A stretch of DNA of 7,120 nt from Rhizobium sp. LCM 4573. Its GTDB lineage: Bacteria > Pseudomonadota > Alphaproteobacteria > Rhizobiales > Rhizobiaceae. The stretch is from positions 78,442 through 85,561 of the forward strand of contig NZ_MDDW01000001.1 of NCBI RefSeq assembly GCF_001854865.1, read 5' to 3'. The position numbers were made by a program, and so were the translations under genes. Within the stretch, counting starts at the first letter, position 1. The number at the start of each line of letters is the position of its first letter. Positions 1-5,287 of the stretch are shown here, piece by piece. Below the pieces are notes generated by a model, which searched no databases, had not been told where the DNA came from, and saw only the letters and a program-made list of their open reading frames with translations.

Positions 1-401
1 CCGTCGACCACATTCTCCAGCATCGGGCAGTTTTCCGAGGCGCCCGAGCCGCAGAGATTGGCGAGCTTGTTGGCGTAGGCTTCATAGCCGGCGACGTCCT
101 GCCGGGCGAGATTGTAAAGGCGGGCGACATTGCGCGCCTCTTCGTCCGGAAAGTCGAAGATCTGCTGGAACGCGCTGACCTCGGCTTCGGTCACGATGCC
201 ATCCGCCTTCGCCATCTTTGCGGAAAGCGCGATGATCGCAACCGAGAACGACACCTTCCGGCGCGTTTCCGGATCACCTTCGAAAAGGGTCCGGATGGCT
301 TCCACGACCCGGCCGAGCACGCTGCCCGCCGCGTCGCCGATGGCGCCGAGAAGCCGTTCCCAGAGGGAGGAAATATGCAGGCAGGTGAAATCGAAAAACA
401 T
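1..401 (-). CDS. djlA: DjlA-like TerB/J-domain co-chaperone, N-terminal part (cut by left edge)
   Basis: Reading the minus strand from the ATG at 401 gives 133 open codons that run off the left edge, so the stop is outside the window. After a short N-terminus with an amphipathic stretch (about residues 14-40), the protein enters a TerB-type helical domain from about residue 48. This includes FSVAIIALSAKMAKADG (52-68) and the acidic IVTEAEVSAFQQIF (69-82); the AKADG-x-V-x-x-x-E pattern is typical of TerB domains. In rhizobial homologues this domain precedes a C-terminal DnaJ domain that stimulates DnaK; that part would lie off the window. The sequence AGAGGA directly abuts the ATG, which is unusually close for a ribosome binding site, but I find no better in-frame start. 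An internal start just before SSLWERL would need a non-standard codon. The gene is transcribed divergently from pfp. The TerB family assignment is fairly secure; the DjlA name is inferred because the J-domain is not visible. Confidence 0.8.
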   Translation of the reverse strand, partial: MFFDFTCLHISSLWERLLGAIGDAAGSVLGRVVEAIRTLFEGDPETRRKVSFSVAIIALSAKMAKADGIVTEAEVSAFQQIFDFPDEEARNVARLYNLARQDVAGYEAYANKLANLCGSGASENCPMLENVVD

Positions 402-458
402 TCCTCTAAATGACCAGATTAGCGGGATAATTGCAAGGAGTCCGGCGTACCGCGGAAG

Positions 459-487
459 ATTAAACTATGTTCATGTTTTCCGAACAA
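459..487 (-). promoter_or_regulatory. candidate sigma-70-type promoter for the djlA-like gene
   Basis: On the minus strand TTGTTC (482-487) is followed by exactly 17 bases and then TTTAAT (459-464), which matches five of six positions of the TATAAT -10 consensus. The -35 is weaker, matching only TTG of TTGACA. Transcription would start near 452, leaving a leader of about 50 bases before the ATG at 401. This is a pattern match by eye with no experimental support. Confidence 0.35.
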
Positions 488-697
488 TCCACCCGCCCGA
501 GCCGTTGCGCCGTCGCTTCTCAACTGTCGGGAATGCTCGGCGTTCCACCCTTCGCCTGTGGCAGATCGACGCCGGCGATAACGGTGACGCCTTTTCCACA
601 GCCGCGCTTGGGCGGCAGGGTCCAATTGAAACGATTATATTCGCCTGGAGGCCTGACCGTTGCCGGAAATGCCCGTTTTTCTTGAGAAATTCACTTT

Positions 698-716
698 ACA
701 GGAGCCTGCTCCCTGT
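698..716 (+). other. small hairpin in the leader region of pfp
   Basis: The sequence ACAGGAGCCTGCTCCCTGT can fold with a stem of about seven pairs (ACAGGAG against CTCCCTGT with one bulged C) and a four-base CCTG loop. It ends about 54 bases before the pfp start codon. No run of T follows, so it does not look like an intrinsic terminator. It could be a leader structure or chance. Confidence 0.3.
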
Positions 717-756
717 CGCATCCATTCGCATCCCGATCGAATGAGTGAAGCTTCAT

Positions 757-764
757 AAAGGAGG
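757..764 (+). promoter_or_regulatory. ribosome binding site of pfp
   Basis: AAAGGAGG is a near-perfect Shine-Dalgarno sequence six bases before the ATG at 771. It fixes this start for pfp and predicts efficient translation. It is the strongest plus-strand ribosome binding site in the window. Confidence 0.85.
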
Positions 765-770
765 AAAACG

Positions 771-1982
771 ATGGCGAAACAAAAAGTGGCAATGCTGACC
801 GCAGGTGGCCTCGCACCTTGCCTTTCCTCTGCAGTAGGCGGTCTCATCGGGCGCTATACGGATGTCGTGCCGGAACTCGATATCATCGCCTATCGCTCCG
901 GCTATCAGGGTGTCTTGCTCGGAGACCGGATCGATATCACCCCCGACATGCGGGAGAAGGCACACCTCCTGCACCGCTATGGCGGCTCGCCCATCGGCAA
1001 CAGCCGCGTGAAGCTGACGAACACCGCCGACTGCGTGAAGCGCGGCCTGGTAAAAGAAGGCGAGAACCCATTGAGAGTGGCAGCCGACAGGCTTGCCGCC
1101 GATGGCGTCACCATCCTTCACACGATCGGCGGGGACGATACAAACACCACCGCCGCCGATCTGGCGGCATATCTCGGTGCCAATGGCTACAATCTCACTG
1201 TCGTCGGCCTGCCGAAGACCGTCGACAACGACGTCGTGCCGATCCGTCAGTCGCTGGGCGCCTGGACGGCGGCGGAAGTCGGAGCGCATTTCTTCGACAA
1301 TGTCTCCAACGAACAGAGTGCCGCCCCTCGCACACTTGTGATCCATGAAGTGATGGGTCGGCACTGCGGATGGCTGACCGCGGCGACTGCTCGTGCCTAT
1401 ATTCAGAAGACCAAGGACAACGAGTATGTCGAAGGCTTCATGATGAACACGGCCCTGAAGAACATCGACGGCGTCTATTTGCCGGAGACGGCCTTCGATC
1501 TGGAAAGGGAAGCCGAGCGCCTCAAGGCGATCATGGACCAGCGCGGCTTCGTGACCCTGTTCGTTTCAGAAGGCGCCGGCCTCGACGCGATCGTCGCCGA
1601 GCGGGAGGCCGCCGGCGAGACGGTCAAACGCGATGCCTTCGGCCACGTGAAGATCGATTCCATCAATGTCGGAAACTGGTTCCAGAAGCAATTTGCCGGC
1701 CTTATCGGCGCCGAGCGCTCGATGGTCCAGAAGTCCGGATATTTCGCCCGCTCCGCGCCGGCCAATCCCGATGATCTGCGCCTGATCCAGAGCATGGTCG
1801 ATCTTGCCGTGGAAAGTGCCCTGAACAAGGTCTCCGGCGTTACCGGACACGACGAGGACCAGAACGGAAAGCTCCGCACCATCGAATTCCCGCGAATCAA
1901 GGGTGGAAAACATTTCGATCTATCGGCAAAATGGTTTGCAGAAATGATGGACTTCGTCGGCCAGCCTTACCAGGCGGCCTGA
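771..1982 (+). CDS. pfp: diphosphate--fructose-6-phosphate 1-phosphotransferase (PPi-dependent PFK)
   Basis: This 403-residue cytoplasmic enzyme of the phosphofructokinase family is expected to interconvert fructose 6-phosphate plus PPi with fructose 1,6-bisphosphate plus phosphate, reversibly. The N-terminal nucleotide/phosphate loop is visible as TAGGLAPCLSS (10-20). The key GGDDT motif at 120-124 has the second Asp that blocks ATP binding and marks PPi-using members, where ATP enzymes have GGDGS. The catalytic motif PKTVDND at 148-154 carries the Lys typical of PPi enzymes (PGTIDND in ATP-PFKs) and the catalytic Asp152. MGRHCGWL (195-202) is the sugar-phosphate-binding motif, and a second family motif, VSEGAG, sits at 265-270. 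Length and motifs are complete. In rhizobia, which rely mainly on the Entner-Doudoroff route, this enzyme probably works in the gluconeogenic direction or balances PPi; that is inference. The start is set by AAAGGAGG six bases upstream. A LysE-family gene follows 47 bases downstream on the same strand and may be co-transcribed. Confidence 0.95.
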   Translation: MAKQKVAMLTAGGLAPCLSSAVGGLIGRYTDVVPELDIIAYRSGYQGVLLGDRIDITPDMREKAHLLHRYGGSPIGNSRVKLTNTADCVKRGLVKEGENPLRVAADRLAADGVTILHTIGGDDTNTTAADLAAYLGANGYNLTVVGLPKTVDNDVVPIRQSLGAWTAAEVGAHFFDNVSNEQSAAPRTLVIHEVMGRHCGWLTAATARAYIQKTKDNEYVEGFMMNTALKNIDGVYLPETAFDLEREAERLKAIMDQRGFVTLFVSEGAGLDAIVAEREAAGETVKRDAFGHVKIDSINVGNWFQKQFAGLIGAERSMVQKSGYFARSAPANPDDLRLIQSMVDLAVESALNKVSGVTGHDEDQNGKLRTIEFPRIKGGKHFDLSAKWFAEMMDFVGQPYQAA

Positions 1983-1998
1983 GGCAAGGCGGGTGATC

Positions 1999-2016
1999 GG
2001 GCCGGGTCCGGCGCCC
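1999..2016 (+). other. GC-rich hairpin between pfp and the LysE-family gene
   Basis: GGGCCG and CGG-cg-CCC can pair around a GGTC loop in the 47-base gap, just ahead of the downstream gene's Shine-Dalgarno sequence (GGAGG, 2018-2022). No T-run follows, so it is unlikely to terminate transcription. If real it might protect the pfp message or modulate translation of the next gene. It is short and in GC-rich DNA, so chance is possible. Confidence 0.3.
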
Positions 2017-2029
2017 TGGAGGGAGAGGA

Positions 2030-2665
2030 ATGACGGCTGAAACCTGGTTCGCTTTTGTTGCGACCTCCATACTTCTCGCCGCGCTTCCGAGTCCCCTCGC
2101 CTGTCTTACCGCCGGCTATGCCCTGCAGCGTGGCCGGTTAACCGCCATTGCGACGATACCGGGCGTCAGCCTCGGCCTGACGACCGCCTTCCTGATCGCG
2201 GCGGTGCCGCTCGGCCTGATTGCCATCGCCCTGCCGCGCGTCATGGATGTATTGTCATGGGTCGGCGCCGCCTACCTGATGCTCTACGTGCTCTGGTCGT
2301 TTCAGGATCCGAAAATCGTCGGACCGATTGCGGACAACGACAATCTTCCGGAAAAGCGCCTCGCCCGGGTATTCGCCTGTCTCTTCGGCAAAAGCGTGTT
2401 CGGGCCGCGCTACATCATCCTGTTTTCGGTTCTTCTTGCGCAATTTCTCGATCCCTCACAGCCCGTCATTCCCCAGGCTCTGCAGATGCAGGCAGCCTTC
2501 CTCGCCTGCGCCGCGCTCGGAGCGACCATCCACGTGCTGTTTCCGCGCCGGACCCTGAACCGCATGCGTCGCCCCGCCCGCTTCTCTCCCGCCTCCCGCA
2601 AGCTGCAGACGCAATTCATCTCCAGGCGCGCGGTCAGCGCCGGGTACCGCCGAATCGCCGCGTGA
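2030..2665 (+). CDS. divergent LysE/RhtB-family membrane protein, shortened C-terminus
   Basis: This 211-residue protein has hydrophobic segments at about 5-27, 40-66, 70-92, 115-140 and 150-172, in the arrangement of LysE/RhtB amino-acid exporters of the inner membrane. Family landmarks are recognisable but degraded. The N-terminal N-x-x-PGP signature appears as ALPSP (18-22), the ...GAAYLMLYVLWSF... end of the third segment (79-91) is typical, and the NPK motif before the fifth segment appears as GPR (125-127). The usual sixth membrane helix is absent: from about 173 the protein is an Arg-rich tail (eleven Arg in the last 40 residues) ending SAGYRRIAA. I checked the other plus-strand frame open to 2697 in this area and found no hydrophobic continuation, so a simple frameshift is not obvious. 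The start is supported by GGAGG at 2018-2022, seven bases upstream. Substrate unknown; exporter function is uncertain because of the divergence. Confidence 0.7.
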   Translation: MTAETWFAFVATSILLAALPSPLACLTAGYALQRGRLTAIATIPGVSLGLTTAFLIAAVPLGLIAIALPRVMDVLSWVGAAYLMLYVLWSFQDPKIVGPIADNDNLPEKRLARVFACLFGKSVFGPRYIILFSVLLAQFLDPSQPVIPQALQMQAAFLACAALGATIHVLFPRRTLNRMRRPARFSPASRKLQTQFISRRAVSAGYRRIAA

Positions 2666-2689
2666 ACGGCACCGTCTTGCCCGGCCATT

Positions 2690-2731
2690 CCCAATAGGTT
2701 AATGAAAACGCTCGTTCGGAGGCATATTGGG
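2690..2731 (+). repeat. inverted repeat ahead of the transglycosylase gene
   Basis: CCCAATA (2690-2696) and TATTGGG (2725-2731) are perfect inverted copies 28 bases apart. A second pair, GCCCG (2679-2683) and CGGGC (2732-2736), extends the arms with a six-base one-sided bulge. The enclosed loop contains the GGAGG at 2718-2722. It could be a binding site for a dimeric regulator or an RNA stem that affects access to that ribosome binding site. Chance cannot be excluded. Confidence 0.3.
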
Positions 2732-2765
2732 CGGGCGGGACAACCAATTTCATGAAAGCGACCCC

Positions 2766-3770
2766 ATGGCGATAAACCGGTTCTTCGGCCGTAAGGCGGC
2801 GGTGGCCTTTGCGGTATCGACGACGCTTGCAGGTTGCTCCAGCGTCGAGCCTGCAAAGGAGACGAAGCTTTCGGCGGCCGAGACTACGGCCCCGACCCAG
2901 AGTTCCGATCAACCCTCGGCCCAGGCGGCGGAAGCCGCTGGAAAGCCGGCTGAAGCGCAACAGAGCGCGGTGCTCGCCAAGACCGGCCGCCTTCAGATTG
3001 CAGTCCCCTCGAACGAAACCGTAACTGTTGCCCAGGCCGCCGCCATGGCCTCGCCTGAAATGGCGCCGCAAGTGGCCTTCGCCGCCGATCCCGTGCCCCC
3101 AGCAGCCCCTGCGGCTGCCGCGCCTCTGCAGACGGCGGCGCTTGCTCCGACGGCGGCAACCAAAACCGCCCGGATTACCCAGGCCGTGGCGAGCGGCGAA
3201 ATATCGCCAGCTGCAGCCCAGGCGGTCGCCCCGGACGAAGAAGAACTGACGCCGGACATGGTCGCCCTGCAGAGCGCCATTCCGACGCCGCGGCCGGATA
3301 CCTCAACGCTCGCCTATGCCGCCGGCCCGAAGGCGGTGGCGGCGATATCCGCCCTCGAATCCGCCAAGGATTTCCCACCCGCACCGGGCGACCCGCTGCC
3401 GACAACGGCCTCCGCCAGCCCGCCGGAGCTCACAAAGCTCATCAGGCGATATGCGGGACTGTACGGCGTGCCGGAATCGCTCGTTCATCGCGTCGTGCAC
3501 CGCGAAAGCCGCTACAATCCCAAGGCCCACCACAAGGGCGGCTACTGGGGCCTGATGCAAATCAGCTATCCGACCGCTAAATCCATGGGCTATCAGGGCT
3601 CGCCAGAAGGCCTTCTGGATGCCGAGACCAACCTGAAATATGCGGTCAAATACCTGCGCGGTGCCTGGCTCGTCGCCGACAACAGCAACGACAACGCCAT
3701 CCGCCTCTATGCCCGCGGCTATTACTACGATGCGAAGCGTCGCGGCATGCTGCACGTTCTGGAGAAATAG
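2766..3770 (+). CDS. lipoprotein lytic transglycosylase, SLT domain (GH23)
   Basis: With the ATG at 2766 the product is 334 residues. A basic and then hydrophobic signal (NRFFGRKAAVAFAVSTTLAGC) ends in the lipobox LAGC with Cys24, predicting a lipid-anchored envelope protein. Residues 25-220 form a long Ala/Pro/Glu/Thr-rich low-complexity linker. The C-terminal SLT domain (about 221-325) carries the catalytic Glu247 in VVHRESRYNPKA (243-254), then GLMQI (262-266), the NLKYAVKYLRG helix (289-299) and YARGYYY (315-321) near the end, as in Slt70-type enzymes. These cleave the MurNAc-GlcNAc bond of peptidoglycan and form 1,6-anhydroMurNAc ends. The start is uncertain: an in-frame TTG at 2727 has a well-placed GGAGG (2718-2722), whereas the ATG at 2766 has only a weak GAAAG. 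Both give the same mature lipoprotein. The gene lies 100 bases after the LysE-family gene, same strand, and converges on the serine hydrolase gene with three bases between stop codons. Confidence 0.88.
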   Translation: MAINRFFGRKAAVAFAVSTTLAGCSSVEPAKETKLSAAETTAPTQSSDQPSAQAAEAAGKPAEAQQSAVLAKTGRLQIAVPSNETVTVAQAAAMASPEMAPQVAFAADPVPPAAPAAAAPLQTAALAPTAATKTARITQAVASGEISPAAAQAVAPDEEELTPDMVALQSAIPTPRPDTSTLAYAAGPKAVAAISALESAKDFPPAPGDPLPTTASASPPELTKLIRRYAGLYGVPESLVHRVVHRESRYNPKAHHKGGYWGLMQISYPTAKSMGYQGSPEGLLDAETNLKYAVKYLRGAWLVADNSNDNAIRLYARGYYYDAKRRGMLHVLEK

Positions 3771-3773
3771 CCG

Positions 3774-5120
3774 TCAGGGCAGCGCCTTGGCCATTTCCGC
3801 AATCAGCCTATCCGGATCATAGCCGTTCCATCTCGGCGTCAGCCCGAGCCGAATAACCGCCATGTCGAGCGAGGGGATGATCGCGATCGTCTGCCCGTCG
3901 TGCCCTTGCAGGAAGAAGGTATCGGCAGGAACGCCCTCGTCGTCGCTGCCCGCAAGCCAGGTCTGCATCCTCGAGTAATGATCGGTCGTGCCGTTCGGTT
4001 GCCGCATCATCGCGACGAAACCTTCCGGCAGCAGCCGTTTCCCGTTCCAGACGCCGTCGCGAAGAAGCAACAGCGCAAAACGCGCCCAATCGCGCGCTGT
4101 CGCATACATGTAGGAACTGCCGACGAACGTACCGGCGGCGTCCGGCTCCATGACCGCGCTCGTCATTCCGAGGGGAGCAAATAGCGCTCCGCGCGGATAG
4201 GCGAGCGCAGCCCTCTCGTCGCCGATCCTCGAAATCCATATCCTGGAAAGCATCACCGACGTGCCCGAGGAATAGTTGAAGCGCGTTCCTGGCGGCGCTT
4301 CCAGTATCGCATCGGCGGCAAAACCCGCCATATCCGATTCGAGGTACAGCATGCGGGTCACATCGGCGACGGTTCCGTAGTTCTCGTTGAAGGCAAGGCC
4401 ACTTTCCATGGCGAGCAGATCGGCGAGGCGGATCGCGCCGCGCTCGTCGCCTTGCCATTTCGGAAAGAGGTTTCTTTCTTCCAGCGACAATCGCCCGTCG
4501 CGGATGAGGGTCCCGATGATGGCGGCGTTAACGCTTTTCGTGATGGACCAGCCGAGCAGCGGCGTATCGCTCGAAAAGCCGGTGCCATAGGCCTCGCCCA
4601 CGATTCGACCGTTCTTGATGACGACAACAGCACGCATCCCCGGACCGGTGAGAGCTGCGTCTGAAAGAATCCTTGCAACCGCCTGATTCGATTCCATTCC
4701 CTCGCCTTCCGGCCAGGGGAGATCTTCCTCGCCCTCAAGTGCCGACGTGGGACCCATGGCCACGTCCATCGGGGCGGTGCTCCCATCAGGTGTCACCGTG
4801 CAGCCGAGCCCATCCCGGTAGACGGCGTCATTGCCGGCGATGAAGCCGAGCAGCGCCGCATGAACGCTCTTTTTCTCCCGATCGACGGTGACCCACATGA
4901 GCCTCAGAAGCGGATGACCAGGCGCCTGAACGTCGACGGCAAGCACATCCTCCTCGTCCCTTCCGGCGAGAAAAACGTTGGAACAGACGATCTTGGCTGA
5001 ATACCCGCTGCCAACCCTGAGCAACGCCGGCGGGACGAAATGGAGCCAGGCAAGAAGGCCGATGATGCAGACGAGAAGGATAGCCAAACCAATTTTCAGC
5101 AGTCGGGCCACGATCCGCAT
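3774..5120 (-). CDS. membrane-anchored serine hydrolase, class C beta-lactamase/PBP-like fold
   Basis: The 448-residue protein begins with a basic N-terminus and a single hydrophobic helix (about 8-27, KIGLAILLVCIIGLLAWLHF), so it is probably inner-membrane anchored with the catalytic domain outside the cytoplasm. An N-terminal region of unknown role (about 30-150) precedes the hydrolase domain. That domain has the catalytic S192-I-T-K195 (SxxK, in GWSITKSVNAA), Y283-S-S-G286 (the YxN-like motif) and H407-D-G409 in place of the KTG triad. The HxG variant is usual in esterase and amide hydrolases of this family (EstB-like, 6-aminohexanoate-dimer-hydrolase-like) rather than in true antibiotic beta-lactamases. 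Substrate unknown. The start is fixed by AAGGAGG (plus-strand positions 5127-5133) six bases upstream. It is divergent from btaA across 167 bases and convergent with the transglycosylase gene; a link to betaine-lipid metabolism is possible but unsupported beyond position. Confidence 0.88.
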   Translation of the reverse strand: MRIVARLLKIGLAILLVCIIGLLAWLHFVPPALLRVGSGYSAKIVCSNVFLAGRDEEDVLAVDVQAPGHPLLRLMWVTVDREKKSVHAALLGFIAGNDAVYRDGLGCTVTPDGSTAPMDVAMGPTSALEGEEDLPWPEGEGMESNQAVARILSDAALTGPGMRAVVVIKNGRIVGEAYGTGFSSDTPLLGWSITKSVNAAIIGTLIRDGRLSLEERNLFPKWQGDERGAIRLADLLAMESGLAFNENYGTVADVTRMLYLESDMAGFAADAILEAPPGTRFNYSSGTSVMLSRIWISRIGDERAALAYPRGALFAPLGMTSAVMEPDAAGTFVGSSYMYATARDWARFALLLLRDGVWNGKRLLPEGFVAMMRQPNGTTDHYSRMQTWLAGSDDEGVPADTFFLQGHDGQTIAIIPSLDMAVIRLGLTPRWNGYDPDRLIAEMAKALP

Positions 5121-5126
5121 CCTCGT

Positions 5127-5133
5127 CCTCCTT
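5127..5133 (-). promoter_or_regulatory. ribosome binding site of the serine hydrolase gene
   Basis: On the minus strand AAGGAGG lies six bases before the ATG at 5120, an almost ideal Shine-Dalgarno match. This supports the chosen start and the N-terminal membrane helix that follows. Confidence 0.8.
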
Positions 5134-5221
5134 CAGTTAAGCTGCATGCAAGCAGGAAACCGGCACGGAAGAAAGGGGCTTTCGCCGTCTTACGAAGAAA
5201 GGAACGGCCTTCACACAGGCT

Positions 5222-5239
5222 CCGTCATCAATCTGTAGC
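5222..5239 (+). promoter_or_regulatory. candidate Pho box upstream of btaA
   Basis: CCGTCAT-CAAT-CTGTAGC resembles the PhoB site CTGTCAT-N4-CTGTCAT. The first half matches six of seven bases, the second half four of seven (CTGT), and the half-sites are 11 bases apart as required. It ends 48 bases before the btaA start. About nine bases further on lies TTACAC (5249-5254), the place where a -10 is expected in PhoB-activated promoters, although its match to TATAAT is poor. Betaine-lipid synthesis in rhizobia is known to be induced by phosphate limitation under PhoB, which raises the prior. Confidence 0.45.
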
Positions 5240-5287
5240 AGAGGGGGGTTACACGCGGCGAAACTCACGGCGAGGCGGGATTCGACG

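Larger units (their letters stand above)
402..770. other. 369-base divergent intergenic region, no supported gene
   Basis: This gap separates the djlA-like gene (minus) from pfp (plus). Open frames exist on both strands, but none has a credible ribosome binding site and start together with normal coding character. The best-looking one is a 56-codon minus-strand frame at 520-690 with no ATG, GTG or TTG start, discussed in the findings. Other contents are the candidate minus-strand promoter at 459-487, a small hairpin at 698-716, and the strong Shine-Dalgarno sequence of pfp at 757-764. I could not recognise a plus-strand promoter for pfp: an AT-rich TTATATT at 635-641 lacks a properly spaced -35. 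Confidence 0.6.

Noticed and set aside
626..641. TTGAAA and TTATATT as a pfp promoter
   Set aside because: The two elements are almost adjacent and no other -35 lies 16-18 bases before the AT-rich block.
130..744. 204-codon plus-strand open frame
   Set aside because: It runs antisense through the djlA-like coding region and across the intergenic gap, has no ribosome binding site, and its translation is Ser/Arg-rich without recognisable motifs.
753..1364. 203-codon minus-strand open frame
   Set aside because: It lies antisense to the strongly supported pfp gene; the long frame is a by-product of GC-rich codon use.
1999..2016. Possible intrinsic terminator after pfp
   Set aside because: The hairpin is GC-rich but is followed by GGAGG and not by a T-run, so it was listed only as a structure.
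2634..3280. Several overlapping frames on both strands across the lipoprotein linker
   Set aside because: The repetitive GC-rich Ala/Pro codons of the linker leave all frames open; only the frame with lipobox and SLT domain is coherent.
5143..5150. Palindrome TGCATGCA upstream of the serine hydrolase gene
   Set aside because: It is only eight bases, with imperfect flanking symmetry; too short to call an operator without conservation.
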